A stretch of 64,000 nucleotides of DNA, from contig NZ_CP180351.1 of NCBI RefSeq assembly GCF_048006345.1, positions 1,612,001 through 1,676,000 on the forward strand, in the 5' to 3' direction. Both the position numbers and the translations under genes were made by a program. Below are positions 33,497 to 42,567 of the stretch, piece after piece. This DNA is from Marivita sp030148515 (GTDB lineage Bacteria > Pseudomonadota > Alphaproteobacteria > Rhodobacterales > Rhodobacteraceae). Each line of letters starts with the position of its first letter. Within the stretch, counting starts at the first letter, position 1. The notes under the pieces are model-generated. The model had not been told where the DNA came from, searched no databases, and saw only the letters and a list, made by a program, of their open reading frames with translations.

Positions 33497-34948
33497 ATGG
33501 AAACCCCCACCCCGCCCGTTACAGAAACTGCGTCCCGCTTCCACTTCCCTTCTGCTTATACCATCCTGTTCGCGCTGATCGTGATCATCGCTGGCCTGAC
33601 CTGGGTGATCCCTGCCGGTCAGTATGAGCGGGCGGCGTCCGAGGCGCTTGGCAAAGACGTTCCGGTGGCGGGAACCTACGCGCCCACAGACGCCAATCGC
33701 CAGGGCTTCTTCGACGTCATCCTGGCCCCCATCGCAGGATTCTACGATCCGGGCAGCTACTCTGCCAATGCCATCGACGTCGCGCTCTTCGTCCTAATAA
33801 TCGGCGGGTTCATCGGTGTGGTGACGGCCACTGGAGCAATCGATGCGGGCATCAAGCGTGCGATGGCCCGGCTCAAGGGGCGGGAGAAATGGATGATCCC
33901 GATCCTCATGGCGCTGTTTGCGGCAGGCGGCTCGACCTATGGCATGGACGAGGAAACGCTGGCCTTCTACGTCATCCTGACGCCGGTGATGATCGCGGCG
34001 GGCTATGACGCGCTGACGGCTGTTGCGGTGATCCTTTTGGGCGCCGGAGTCGGTGTGCTCGGCTCGACCGTGAACGCCTTTTCGACCGTGATCGCTTCGG
34101 ACGCCGCCGGAGTGCCCTTCACTGACGGGCTGATGCTGCGGCTGGTCCTGCTTGCGCTGACCTTCGCCGCGGCCGTCACTTACGTCATGCGGTATGCCGC
34201 TCGGGTGAAGGCCGACCCGTCGCAGTCGCTGGTCTTTGACAGAAAGGCCGAGAACGAAACGCATTTCCTGAGCACGACCGAGGCCGCTGCGAGCGACTTT
34301 ACGGGTTTGCACAAGATCGTCCTGCTTCTCTTCGGCGCGACCTTTGCGGTGATGATCTGGGGCGTGTCCTTGGGCGGCTGGTGGATGGCCGAAATGAGCG
34401 GGCTGTTCCTCTTCGCCGGTATCGCCATCGGGTTAATAGGACGGCTGGGCGAAAAGGGACTGGTCGACGCCTTCGTCGGTGGCGCGCGCGACCTGCTAGG
34501 CGTGGCGCTGATCATCGGGCTTGCGCGCGGCATCGTCGTGATCATGGACGCGGGCCATATCACCGATACGGTCCTGCATTGGGCCGAAGGCACCGTCGCG
34601 GGCCTCAATGAGGTTGTCTTCATCAATGTGATGTACTGGATTCAGGTTGTCTTGTCGTTCTTCGTGCCCTCGACCTCTGGCCTCGCGGTCCTGTCCATGC
34701 CCATCCTTGCCCCCGTCGGCGACTTTGCCGGGGTCTCTCGCAGCCTTGTGGTGACCGCGTTTCAGTCGGCAGAAGGCGTGGTCAATCTGGTCACTCCCAC
34801 CTCTGCGGTTGTGATGGGTGGCCTCGCCATAGGACGGGTGCCCTATGAACGCTGGTTGCGCTTTGTCTGGCCGGTACTTTTGGGTCTCACGATCATTGTC
34901 ATGGCCGCCCTCAGCCTTGGTGTTCTTTTGCAAGGAACCCAGACATGA
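33497..34948 (+). CDS. YfcC-family basic amino acid antiporter (ArcD-like role)
   Basis: 483 residues with about 12 membrane helices and the YfcC/DcuC-like signatures TILFALIVIIAGLTWVIPAGQY, AAGGSTYGMDEETLAFY and FFVPSTSGLAVLSMPILAP. Members of this family occur in arginine deiminase operons, where they are taken to exchange arginine for ornithine. The ATG at 33497 lies after AAAGGACG. It overlaps arcA by 4 bases, strong evidence for a shared role. It is not a homologue of the classical APC-type ArcD. Confidence 0.88.
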   Translation: METPTPPVTETASRFHFPSAYTILFALIVIIAGLTWVIPAGQYERAASEALGKDVPVAGTYAPTDANRQGFFDVILAPIAGFYDPGSYSANAIDVALFVLIIGGFIGVVTATGAIDAGIKRAMARLKGREKWMIPILMALFAAGGSTYGMDEETLAFYVILTPVMIAAGYDALTAVAVILLGAGVGVLGSTVNAFSTVIASDAAGVPFTDGLMLRLVLLALTFAAAVTYVMRYAARVKADPSQSLVFDRKAENETHFLSTTEAAASDFTGLHKIVLLLFGATFAVMIWGVSLGGWWMAEMSGLFLFAGIAIGLIGRLGEKGLVDAFVGGARDLLGVALIIGLARGIVVIMDAGHITDTVLHWAEGTVAGLNEVVFINVMYWIQVVLSFFVPSTSGLAVLSMPILAPVGDFAGVSRSLVVTAFQSAEGVVNLVTPTSAVVMGGLAIGRVPYERWLRFVWPVLLGLTIIVMAALSLGVLLQGTQT

Positions 34949-36168
34949 GCATCACCTACGGCGTCCATTCCGAGGCGGGCAAACTGCGGCGCGTTCTGGT
35001 TCACAAGCCCGGTGCCGCCATGGCGCGGCTCACACCTGCCAACTGCGCCGAGCTGCTGTTCGATGATGTGATGTGGGTCAAGCAAGCGCGGATTGACCAT
35101 ATGACCTTTACCGATGCGATGCGCAATCGCGGGGTCGAAGTGGTTTATCTGCGCCAGTTGCTGATGGAAACGCTGAAAGACATGGACGCTCGCCGCTGGC
35201 TGCTGGAGGCTCGGATCAACGACAATACTGTCGGCGTCGGTCTGGCGGATGACCTCATGGCCCACCTGATGGAGGTCGACGCCGATCTGTTGTCGACCAT
35301 TCTGATAGGTGGAATGAGCCGGGCCGAACTGCCGATCCCGGACAAGGTTGTGTTGGCCCCCATGCTGGAGCCAGCAGATTTCATCCTCGCGCCGCTGCCT
35401 AACCACCTCTTCACCCGCGACACGACCTGCTGGATCTACGGTGGCGTCACTCTCAACCCGATGCACTGGCCCGCGCGACGACTGGAAACGTTGAACCTTG
35501 CCGCAATCTATCGATTCCACCCAGACTTCAAGGACGCGGGTTTTCCCGTCTGGTGGGGCGACCCGATGCAGGATCACGGCCCGGCGACGGTCGAAGGCGG
35601 GGATGTCATGCCCATCGGAAACGGCACCGTACTGGTCGGCATGGGTGAACGTACAACACCGCAGGCCGTGGGCCAAGTCGCGCGCGGACTATTCGCCGGA
35701 GGTGGTGCCACCCGTGTCATCGCTTGCCAGTTTCCTCGCTCGCGCGGGCCAATGCACCTGGATACGGTCTTTACCTTCTGCGACCGCGATCTTGTCACGG
35801 TCTTTGACGAAGTCACCGACGCCATCCGTTGTTACAGCTTGCGCCCCGGCAAAGGTGAGGACATCGAGGTCGAGGCCGAGACAAAACCGTTTCTTGAGGT
35901 CGTGGCCGCCGCCCTTGGCCTCAAGAAACTGCGCACCGTCCCAACCGGCGGCGATGCCTACGAATCCGCCCGCGAACAGTGGGATGACGCCAACAACCTG
36001 CTGTGTCTCGAGCCCGGCGTCGTCGTCGGATACGAGCGTAACGTCTACTCCAACACCCTTCTGCGCAAGGCGGGTGTCGAGGTCATCACCATCCCCGGAT
36101 CGGAACTTGGACGCGGGCGCGGTGGATCACACTGCATGACCTGCCCCCTGATCCGCGACCCCATTTAA
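34945..36168 (+). CDS. arcA: Arginine deiminase
   Basis: 407 residues, full length. It hydrolyses arginine to citrulline and ammonia. Motifs: GVHSEAGKLRRVLVHKPG at the start, LPNHLFTRDTTCWI, HGPATVEGGDVMPIG, HLDTVFTFCDRD and the active-site Cys397 in GRGRGGSHCMTCPLIRDPI. First enzyme of the pathway; arcB follows after 10 bases. Confidence 0.97.
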   Translation: MSITYGVHSEAGKLRRVLVHKPGAAMARLTPANCAELLFDDVMWVKQARIDHMTFTDAMRNRGVEVVYLRQLLMETLKDMDARRWLLEARINDNTVGVGLADDLMAHLMEVDADLLSTILIGGMSRAELPIPDKVVLAPMLEPADFILAPLPNHLFTRDTTCWIYGGVTLNPMHWPARRLETLNLAAIYRFHPDFKDAGFPVWWGDPMQDHGPATVEGGDVMPIGNGTVLVGMGERTTPQAVGQVARGLFAGGGATRVIACQFPRSRGPMHLDTVFTFCDRDLVTVFDEVTDAIRCYSLRPGKGEDIEVEAETKPFLEVVAAALGLKKLRTVPTGGDAYESAREQWDDANNLLCLEPGVVVGYERNVYSNTLLRKAGVEVITIPGSELGRGRGGSHCMTCPLIRDPI

Positions 36169-36178
36169 GGAACATCCC

Positions 36179-37180
36179 ATGCCACAGAACCTTCGCGGAC
36201 GCAGTTTCATTAAGCTGCTCGATTTCACGCCAGACCAAATTCGGCACCTGTTGCACCTCGCAGCCTCCCTCAAGATGGCCAAGGCAGGCGGATATGAACA
36301 GCAAAAACTTCAAGGCAAGAATATTGCCCTGATCTTCGAGAAGGACAGCACCCGCACCCGCAGCGGGTTCGAAGTAGCCGCCTACGATCAAGGCGCGCAT
36401 GTCACCTATCTGGGGCCATCGGGCAGCCATATCGGCCACAAGGAAACGATGAAGGACACCGCGCGCGTGCTGGGCCGGTTCTATGACGGCATCGAATACC
36501 GCGGCTTTGGCCAAAAGGATGCCGAAGTGTTGGCGGAGTTCTCCGGCGTGCCGGTGTTTAACGGGCTGACGGATGATTTCCACCCGACACAGATCCTCGC
36601 CGACCTGATGACCATGCGCGAGTTCACGCACAAACACCTGTCTGACATCGCCTTTTGCTTCATGGGGGATGCAGGCAACAACATGGGCTCAAGCCTGATG
36701 GTGGGCGCCGCCCTGATCGGCATGGACATCCGCCTGTGTGGCCCACGAAGCTGTTGGCCTGACGCGGGCCTCGTCACGCAGTGCCGGACCATCGCGGAAT
36801 CTACAGGAGCCCGGATAACTCTGACCGAGAAGCATGCCGAAGGATTGGAAGGGGCCGATTTCGTCTATACGGATGTCTGGGTTTCGATGGGCGAACCGGA
36901 CGAGGTCTGGGAGGAGCGGATCGCCCTGCTGTCGCCCTATCAGGTCGACACAAAGGTCATGGAGATGACCGGCAACGCTTACGCCAAGTTCCTCCACTGC
37001 CTTCCTGCCTTCCACAACCGTGACACAGAAGTGGGCGAAACGACGTTCCAGAAATTCGGAATCGACTGCATGGAAGTGACCGACGCGGTTTTTGAATCCC
37101 CCGCATCCGTCGTCTTTGATCAGGCAGAGAACCGGATGCACACGATCAAGGCGGTCCTCGTCGCCACAATGGGGGGCTGA
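36179..37180 (+). CDS. arcB: Catabolic ornithine carbamoyltransferase
   Basis: 333 residues. Carbamoyl-phosphate site STRTR at 57–61, HPTQILADLMTM, ornithine-side FMGDAGNNMGSSL, DVWVSMGE and HCLPAFHNRDTEVG (HCLP at 273–276). Within this operon it would run in the direction citrulline to ornithine plus carbamoyl phosphate. arcC starts 1 base after its stop. Confidence 0.96.
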   Translation: MPQNLRGRSFIKLLDFTPDQIRHLLHLAASLKMAKAGGYEQQKLQGKNIALIFEKDSTRTRSGFEVAAYDQGAHVTYLGPSGSHIGHKETMKDTARVLGRFYDGIEYRGFGQKDAEVLAEFSGVPVFNGLTDDFHPTQILADLMTMREFTHKHLSDIAFCFMGDAGNNMGSSLMVGAALIGMDIRLCGPRSCWPDAGLVTQCRTIAESTGARITLTEKHAEGLEGADFVYTDVWVSMGEPDEVWEERIALLSPYQVDTKVMEMTGNAYAKFLHCLPAFHNRDTEVGETTFQKFGIDCMEVTDAVFESPASVVFDQAENRMHTIKAVLVATMGG

Positions 37181-37181
37181 G

Positions 37182-38171
37182 ATGCGCCTGGTCGTGGCCC
37201 TTGGCGGCAACGCACTTTTGCAGCGTGGAGAGCCGATGACGGCCGAAGCGCAGCACACGAATGTGCGGATCGCTGCAACGGCGCTGGCAGACCTGGCCCG
37301 CGATCATCAGATTGTCGTGGCGCATGGCAACGGGCCACAGGTCGGCCTTCTGGCGCTGCACGGCGCGGCGTATGATCCGGCAAAGCCTTGGCCGCTGGAT
37401 GTGCTGGGCGCCGAAACCGAGGGCATGATCGGATATCTGATCGAGCAGGAATTGATGAACGCCCTGCCCGAGGGATCGCAATGCGCCACCCTGCTGAGCA
37501 GGGTCGAGGTCGATCCGAGAGATCCCGCCTTTGAAAATCCAAGCAAGCCCATTGGCCCTGTTTACACGAAGGCTGAGGCACAGCAGGCTGCGAAAGATCA
37601 TGGCTGGACGATGATAGCCGAAGCAACAGGCGGCCAGCGCCGTGTCGTTGCCTCGCCCCTACCCATCAGGATCGTGGGGCTGGACGCCATCAAGGTCCTT
37701 CTGGGCGCAGGACACATTGTGATCTGCGCCGGGGGTGGCGGCATCCCCGTCATGCGTAACGCGGATGGAGAGATGATGGGCGTGGAGGCGGTCATCGACA
37801 AGGACAGAACGTCAGCCCTTCTTGCCCTTGGTCTCGACGCGGACGCGCTCTTGCTGCTGACTGACGTACCAGCCGTCTACCGAGATTTTGGCGCTCCAAG
37901 TCAGAGCGCTATCGGCACGACAACGCCAGCAAAACTTGAGAACCTTGACCTTCCACCCGGGTCGATGGGTCCCAAAGTCGCCGCTGCGGTGGCCTTTGCA
38001 ACCGCCAGTGGCAAACTCGCCGGAATAGGACAGCTGACAGATGCCCGCGCCATCATCGAGGGCCGTGCCGGGACACGCATTCTGGATGAAATGCCCAAGA
38101 CGCGGCAAGGCGCGACAGATGAAACTTTGGCAGGGCAACAAGGCGTATCAGCCGTTCGAGGCAAGCGGTGA
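37182..38171 (+). CDS. arcC: Carbamate kinase
   Basis: 329 residues with VVALGGNALLQRG, VAHGNGPQVGLL, CAGGGGIPVM, VIDKDRTSALLA, LLLLTDVPAVY and GSMGPKVAAAVAFA. It makes ATP from carbamoyl phosphate and ADP, the energy-yielding step of the pathway. The C-terminal ~20 residues are basic and diverge from the family. A GTGA overlap joins it to the acetyltransferase gene. Confidence 0.95.
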   Translation: MRLVVALGGNALLQRGEPMTAEAQHTNVRIAATALADLARDHQIVVAHGNGPQVGLLALHGAAYDPAKPWPLDVLGAETEGMIGYLIEQELMNALPEGSQCATLLSRVEVDPRDPAFENPSKPIGPVYTKAEAQQAAKDHGWTMIAEATGGQRRVVASPLPIRIVGLDAIKVLLGAGHIVICAGGGGIPVMRNADGEMMGVEAVIDKDRTSALLALGLDADALLLLTDVPAVYRDFGAPSQSAIGTTTPAKLENLDLPPGSMGPKVAAAVAFATASGKLAGIGQLTDARAIIEGRAGTRILDEMPKTRQGATDETLAGQQGVSAVRGKR

Positions 38172-38890
38172 AACTCATCCCTTTCCCAACAACCCCCAAA
38201 AACGGCGTATCCGTTCTCGTGAGAGAAGTGACACCGTCAGATCGCCATTTGTTGGAGATTGGTTTCGCGCATTTGTCTGATCGTGCGCGATATTTTCGGT
38301 TTCTGGGGGCGCACAACACCCTCTCCGAGAAAGAGCTGGACAAATTCGCAGCCGCAAACGACCCGGACCACGTCGCGGTCGGAGCTTTGCTCATAGATGG
38401 ACCAATACCAAACCCGATTGGCATCGCTCGATATATACGGCTGCCCGATCAAAAGCATATTGCTGAAATTGCAGTCACCATTGTGGATAGCCATCAACAT
38501 CAGGGCCTGGGCAATCTTTTCCTTGGAGTGCTGGCGAAATTCGCGAAGCGCGGCGGAGTTACCGAGTTCAATGCTTTGGTTCACAGCGAAAATACAGCAA
38601 TGCTGGGGCTTCTGGATCAATTCGGCGGCGTCCAAAGAGCACTTGGCGGCAAAGATATTGAGGTTACATTTCCGGTCTCTGCCATTTCCGTGCAAGTTCC
38701 CAATTCAACGCCATACAAGTGCGAAACGCCGAGTGAAGCCGCCTCGGCAATCATCAATCGAACGTCGGCTAAACTCCGCCGGTTTGCGAACTTGCATCCG
38801 CAACTACCGGGAATAATAGGTCCAGACCAACCTACATCAGTGTGGGAGAACGAGGGCGGCGCGATAGTCCCCAGTGTTCCCCGAAATTAG
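38168..38890 (+). CDS. GNAT-family N-acetyltransferase
   Basis: 240 residues from a GTG overlapping the arcC stop. The GNAT fold is seen in VREVTPSDRHLLEIGFAHLS, EIAVTIVDSHQHQGLGNLFL (acetyl-CoA loop QGLGN) and FNALVHSENTAMLGLLDQFG. It resembles the acetyltransferase domains fused to acyl-CoA synthetases. The last ~60 residues are low-similarity. A protein-lysine acetyltransferase that tunes the arginine pathway is possible; the substrate is unknown. Confidence 0.8.
   Translation: MKLIPFPTTPKNGVSVLVREVTPSDRHLLEIGFAHLSDRARYFRFLGAHNTLSEKELDKFAAANDPDHVAVGALLIDGPIPNPIGIARYIRLPDQKHIAEIAVTIVDSHQHQGLGNLFLGVLAKFAKRGGVTEFNALVHSENTAMLGLLDQFGGVQRALGGKDIEVTFPVSAISVQVPNSTPYKCETPSEAASAIINRTSAKLRRFANLHPQLPGIIGPDQPTSVWENEGGAIVPSVPRN
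38827..38840. promoter_or_regulatory. CTRA-N6-TYAG-like palindrome (CCAACCTACATCAG)
   Basis: One mismatch to the box, inside the 3' end of the acetyltransferase gene and 153 bases upstream of the small gene at 38993. The same gac(c/t)aacctacatcagtg context recurs before the paralogous gene at 48356. Confidence 0.5.
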
Positions 38891-38992
38891 GTGAACGTGT
38901 AACCAGTCCGAGTGAGCTAGAGGCACGTGGGGCAGACTGTCCCCCGTCCCGCGTGTTTCCTCCCAAAGGACCGTCCGCGAAAGGACAAGTCA

Positions 38993-39214
38993 ATGACACC
39001 CGAAACCAATAAATCCACGAACGTCGCCGACAAGATGAAGACCGTGAAAGCCGCGTGGGACAAGGCACCCTCCGGCCCCAAGAAAGATGCGGCGCTGAAG
39101 CATTACCAGGCGGCCGAGAAGGCCCACACAGCCAAGAACGACGCCGACACACACAAGTCCCTCGACGCTGCGACCACGCTCTCTCATAACGACAGCACAG
39201 GTCTGCGCGGCTAA
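38993..39214 (+). CDS. Small Lys/Ala-rich helical protein, copy 1
   Basis: 73 residues, ribosome site AAGGAC upstream. The sequence contains DKMKTVKAAWDKAPSGPKKD and KHYQAAEKAHTAKNDADTHK, predicted all-helical and highly charged. A close paralogue lies at 48356. The spacing and upstream box-like sequence are also shared. No named function; stress-induced small protein is a guess from context. Confidence 0.7.
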   Translation: MTPETNKSTNVADKMKTVKAAWDKAPSGPKKDAALKHYQAAEKAHTAKNDADTHKSLDAATTLSHNDSTGLRG

Positions 39215-39465
39215 ACAAGCCGGGCAGACGTACACGGGGAACCGATCCAGGAGTTCCCACTCAAACCCTCACAACCATTTCATCAAGACCTGATTAAAAA
39301 AACTTTCGCCTGGCCGGTCTTTTTGGCGTGTCGCCCGTCATCTTTTTGCCGACGCTCATGGGCAATTCGGGCCGCCGAATATCATTTCATCACCGCCACG
39401 CATTGGGAAAGCTGAGTCATCTCGTGGAGTAGGTTTGACGACACAACAGGTTTCAATTCCATAGG

Positions 39466-39479
39466 CTGATCAGGGTTAG
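39466..39479. promoter_or_regulatory. CTRA-N6-TYAG palindrome (CTGATCAGGGTTAG)
   Basis: An exact match to the box, 102 bases upstream of the OmpA-family lipoprotein gene. The gap 39215–39465 shows nothing else I can support. Confidence 0.55.
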
Positions 39480-39580
39480 TGCGGTTCTTGAGACAACAGG
39501 CGAAAAAGACTCAATCGCCGGGTTCGGAAATAGGCACCACGTCATTTTCTGAAAAGGCTTTCTCCAAAAGGACAAGTTCC

Positions 39581-40216
39581 ATGATCAAGATTACTGGAAT
39601 TCTCTCTGCCGCAACCATCATCGCACTGACCAGTTGCACCTACAACAATGGTACGCCGAACCAACCTGCAACCGGCGCGGTTATCGGAGGTGTGACAGGC
39701 GCAGCTATCGGCAACGCCGTTGGGGATAACACGCGATCCACCATCATCGGCGGCGCGATCGGCGCTGCAGTCGGAGGTGCCATCGGGGCCAACATCGCCC
39801 AACAGGAACGCGAGTTGAACCAGCAGCTCGCAGGCACTGGCGCGGTTATCACCAACACCGGCAGCCAGTTGCGTGTTATTCTGCCCGAGGGTGTAACCTT
39901 CTCGACAGGGTCCTCCACGGTGGCCTCCAGTTTCAGGCCCGCCCTGCGCGAGGTCGCGCGGTCGCTGGAAGCGCATCCGAATTCAACCGTCCGTGTCGTG
40001 GGCCATACCGACAACGTCGGCTCTGCCGCCTACAACATGCAACTGAGCCGGGATCGCGCTCTGGCCGTCGCCCGCATCCTGATCAGGGACGGCGTGTCCT
40101 CGTCGCGGATTGCCTATTCCGGTCGCGGCTACAACGAGCCGATCACGACAAACGCCACTGCCGCCGGCAGGGCGCAGAACCGTCGGGTCGAAATCGTGAT
40201 CACGCCCACGCGCTGA
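39581..40216 (+). CDS. OmpA-family outer-membrane lipoprotein with glycine-zipper domain
   Basis: 211 residues from ATG at 39581. The lipoprotein signal has lipobox LTSC. A glycine-zipper segment (GAVIGGVTGAAIGNAVGDN, IIGGAIGAAVGGAIGANIA) follows, then an OmpA C-terminal peptidoglycan-binding domain (residues ~105–210) with TVRVVGHTDNVGSAAYNMQLS, RDRALAV and GYNEPI near RAQNRRVEIV. It ties the outer membrane to peptidoglycan and probably acts in envelope stability. Confidence 0.9.
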   Translation: MIKITGILSAATIIALTSCTYNNGTPNQPATGAVIGGVTGAAIGNAVGDNTRSTIIGGAIGAAVGGAIGANIAQQERELNQQLAGTGAVITNTGSQLRVILPEGVTFSTGSSTVASSFRPALREVARSLEAHPNSTVRVVGHTDNVGSAAYNMQLSRDRALAVARILIRDGVSSSRIAYSGRGYNEPITTNATAAGRAQNRRVEIVITPTR

Positions 40217-40226
40217 CTGTCATCAA
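40213..40226. promoter_or_regulatory. CTRA-N6-TYAG-like palindrome (CTGACTGTCATCAA)
   Basis: One mismatch to the box (final A). It begins at the OmpA-family stop codon and is 82 bases upstream of the CsbD gene. Confidence 0.42.
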
Positions 40227-40308
40227 TGCGAAGGCAGGACATCGCCCGCAGCATAAATCCCGGTCCCAACGGATTTGGCGACCACCTACCCTCAGAAAGG
40301 AATACGCA

Positions 40309-40482
40309 ATGGACAAGGATCGGGTGATCGGCTCCGCAAAGGTCGTCAAAGGCAAGGCCAAGGTTGCCGTCGGCAAGGCGGTCGGCGACGCCAAGCTCGA
40401 AGCGGAAGGCCAGGTCGACAAGGTCGAGGGCAAGGTTCAGAACGCTGTCGGCGGCATCAAGGATACGATCCGTGACGCCTAG
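40309..40482 (+). CDS. CsbD-family stress protein
   Basis: 57 residues, ATG preceded by AGAAAGGAAT. The repeated CsbD pattern is evident: VIGSAKVVKGKAKVAVGKAV and LEAEGQVDKVEGKVQNAVGG with a final IKDTIRD. CsbD-like proteins accumulate in general stress; their biochemical role is unknown. Confidence 0.85.
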   Translation: MDKDRVIGSAKVVKGKAKVAVGKAVGDAKLEAEGQVDKVEGKVQNAVGGIKDTIRDA

Positions 40483-40599
40483 AGCCCCAGTGCGTCGAGC
40501 GTCCACTCATTCGAAGGCAATGGTCCCGGCGGCGCGGCTTCCTAGCGATCAATGTTCCATCTTTGCCAAGAGCTCAACGTGCCAGCGAGGACAGTTCCA

Positions 40600-40740
40600 A
40601 TGAGCCGAAATCTTCTTCTCGTCTTGATCGGAGTCCTCGCGGTCTGCCTCATCGGCGCAGGCTATTTCTACTATCAGGAACGCCAAAGCGGCATCGATAT
40701 CGAGATCAACGAGCATGGCGTGACCATCGAGGGGAACTGA
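40600..40740 (+). CDS. Single-helix membrane peptide
   Basis: 46 residues: one N-terminal helix (LLLVLIGVLAVCLIGAGYFYY) followed by a short exposed tail QERQSGIDIEINEHGVTIEGN. I recognise no family, though similar small anchored proteins are common next to CsbD genes. It lies between CsbD and the DUF3309 protein. Confidence 0.55.
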   Translation: MSRNLLLVLIGVLAVCLIGAGYFYYQERQSGIDIEINEHGVTIEGN

Positions 40741-40820
40741 AACGACCGGCCTCGCGGCGCACAGGTCACCATCGGGACTCCCCGCATGGCGAGCAGCGCC
40801 CCACCAACGGAGAAAGCACT

Positions 40821-40985
40821 ATGTCACTCGGTACAATCCTGATCATCATTCTTGTTATTTTTCTTCTCGGCGGATTCAGCGGACGCTTTGGTGGCTATGG
40901 CTATGGCTTCGGTCATGCCGGAACCGGTGTGCTTGGCAGCGTTCTGATCATCGTGGTCATCCTAATGCTGCTGGGCCGCATCTAA
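40821..40985 (+). CDS. DUF3309-like small hydrophobic protein
   Basis: 54 residues with two helices (LGTILIIILVIFLLGGF and VLGSVLIIVVILMLLGRI) around a Gly/Tyr/Phe-rich turn (GRFGGYGYGFGHAG), the DUF3309 layout. The function is unknown. It is convergent with the Crp/Fnr gene, only 23 bases apart. Confidence 0.7.
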   Translation: MSLGTILIIILVIFLLGGFSGRFGGYGYGFGHAGTGVLGSVLIIVVILMLLGRI

Positions 40986-41008
40986 TGGCAGGCAAATACA
41001 GCACGACT

Positions 41009-41737
41009 TCAACGGAGTAGTGGCCCTTTCTGATCCATGTAAGATGGATCAAACTCGGCGAATTTGGCCAGTTGATCATAGTCATCGAACGCGACGAACC
41101 CGTCCCGAAACGTGACCATTCCCGCTTCGCGCAACTGCCTCAGCACCCGGTTGACGTGGACGGCACTAAGCCCAAGCGCGTCAGCCAGAAGGTATTGCGT
41201 CAGCGGACAGGCATAGCCGTCCTTGCTCCCCAGTCCGACCAAGGCAAGCCTCGCACCAAGCTCCAGCAGGAAATGCGCCATGCGCTCGGCTGCATCGCGG
41301 CGTCCTACATCCACCAGATGCTCGACCACCATCGCCTCGTCCCGGGACGCGGCCCACAGAACTGCGGTGGCCAGCCGGGGCGTTTGCGCAAATGCATCCA
41401 GAAGGTCGGCAACATGGATTTCCGTCACCTCGATATCCGTCACGGGCTCTATGCTGTGATCCGACACCTTCAAAAGCACACTGCGAAACCCCAGGAAATC
41501 GCCGGGGATCTGGAAATCCACGATCTGCCGCTGACCATCCTCAAGAAGCTTGTAGGAACAGGCCCAGCCAGAGGCGAGGATATAGGCGGCCTGATCCGAT
41601 TGCCCCTGATGGACAATATCGCGCCCCGCCACGAACGTACGGCGGCGCTTGTGCAAGGACGCAAGCACCGACAATTCGGGGTCCGACAGGGCGACGAATG
41701 CGCCAAGCTTGCGGACAAGCGGTGTGTTTTCGATCAT
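41009..41737 (-). CDS. Crp/Fnr-family transcriptional regulator (intact copy)
   Basis: 242 residues: a cyclic-nucleotide-binding-like beta-roll (RRTFVAGRDIVHQGQSDQAAY, QIVDFQIPGDFLGF), a dimer helix and a winged helix with recognition helix LGLSAVHVNRVLRQLREAGMV. The N-terminal FNR Fe-S cysteines are absent, so it is not an oxygen sensor of the FNR type. In the recognition helix the FNR residues E-x-x-S-R become V-x-x-N-R. A CTGATGTCCATCAG box lies 54 bases upstream of its start. It is the prime candidate to bind the CTRA-N6-TYAG boxes of the element. A second, nonsense-bearing copy is at 48603. Confidence 0.88.
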   Translation of the reverse strand: MIENTPLVRKLGAFVALSDPELSVLASLHKRRRTFVAGRDIVHQGQSDQAAYILASGWACSYKLLEDGQRQIVDFQIPGDFLGFRSVLLKVSDHSIEPVTDIEVTEIHVADLLDAFAQTPRLATAVLWAASRDEAMVVEHLVDVGRRDAAERMAHFLLELGARLALVGLGSKDGYACPLTQYLLADALGLSAVHVNRVLRQLREAGMVTFRDGFVAFDDYDQLAKFAEFDPSYMDQKGPLLR

Positions 41738-41790
41738 ATGTCCCTCTTCGGCAGTCAGCGAAGTCCTAGCAAAAGAAATCGCACCCGGGA

Positions 41791-41804
41791 CTGATGTCCA
41801 TCAG
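41791..41804. promoter_or_regulatory. CTRA-N6-TYAG palindrome (CTGATGTCCATCAG)
   Basis: An exact, fully symmetric outer match. It lies between the divergent Crp/Fnr gene (54 bases) and the small gene at 41891 (87 bases), suggesting autoregulation. Confidence 0.6.
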
Positions 41805-41890
41805 CACAGCATAGCAGATTTCTTGCAAGTCTGCCTCGCAAGCAGCACGGGTACCTCCCGCGTCGCACTTGGCGGAAAGGTCAACACCCC

Positions 41891-42127
41891 ATGACGGACG
41901 ACCAAATGCATTCAGGAATGGCCGCGCTTACCATCTGCGAAGCCCTGCTTCTCGCACTGAATGACGCACAGATTTTGCCCGAGAAAGAAATCATGGGTGT
42001 CCTCAAGGATGCAGCTGAAACCCATGAGAACGCGGTCGGGTCCGAAGCTGATGTCGTAAAGCACCGCGCCGCTGCAGCACTGATCCGCCGGATCATCGCC
42101 GGAGGGAATTCAGTCCGCAGACCGTGA
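41891..42127 (+). CDS. Small helical protein divergent from the Crp/Fnr gene, copy 1
   Basis: 78 residues: MAALTICEALLLALNDAQIL, PEKEIMGVLKDAAETHENAV and a basic tail RRIIAGGNSVRRP. A close paralogue lies at 49487, also divergent from a Crp/Fnr gene. No named family. Constant pairing suggests it belongs to the regulator's circuit or is its conserved target. Confidence 0.72.
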   Translation: MTDDQMHSGMAALTICEALLLALNDAQILPEKEIMGVLKDAAETHENAVGSEADVVKHRAAAALIRRIIAGGNSVRRP

Positions 42128-42216
42128 CTTAGCGTATGCCGCGTTTGGGTCAGACGATCATGGCGCGGTCCCTTGGGGCTGGGAGAAACACTGCAAGCAC
42201 ATGAATGGAGACCTCC

Positions 42217-42561
42217 ATGAAACATCCCCAAAAACCAGCCACTTCGTCTGCGCCCAAGTCGCAAGGCATGACGCGTGACGCCAACAAGAAAATCAAGAAG
42301 ACGCCTGCACAAAACGAACCTGATGCGGGTGGCTACAGCGGTGTCAAGGTCGACCGGCCCGGCTTTGACCTGAGTGGATCGTCTGATGACACACATGCCG
42401 GGACCGGGTTGGGCCTTGGCAATGATGCGTTCGAAACACCCGGTGACAGACGGCTTCCAGGACGGCGGCTTGACAACAAACTGACGATCCCACGCTGGTG
42501 TGGGCCCGAGCCTGATGGCCCAACCAAGCCTTCCAGTAAGTCGGCACGCCGCAAAACGTAG
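42217..42561 (+). CDS. Small basic hypothetical protein
   Basis: 114 residues from ATG at 42217 with GGAG six bases upstream (an in-frame ATG lies at 42205). It is Lys/Pro/Gly-rich and probably disordered, with GYSGVKVDRPGFDLSGSSDD and a C-terminal PGRRLDNKLTIPRWCG. I do not recognise it. The next gene, an antiporter, begins 6 bases later, so they are probably co-transcribed. Confidence 0.55.
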   Translation: MKHPQKPATSSAPKSQGMTRDANKKIKKTPAQNEPDAGGYSGVKVDRPGFDLSGSSDDTHAGTGLGLGNDAFETPGDRRLPGRRLDNKLTIPRWCGPEPDGPTKPSSKSARRKT

Positions 42562-42567
42562 GTTTCG

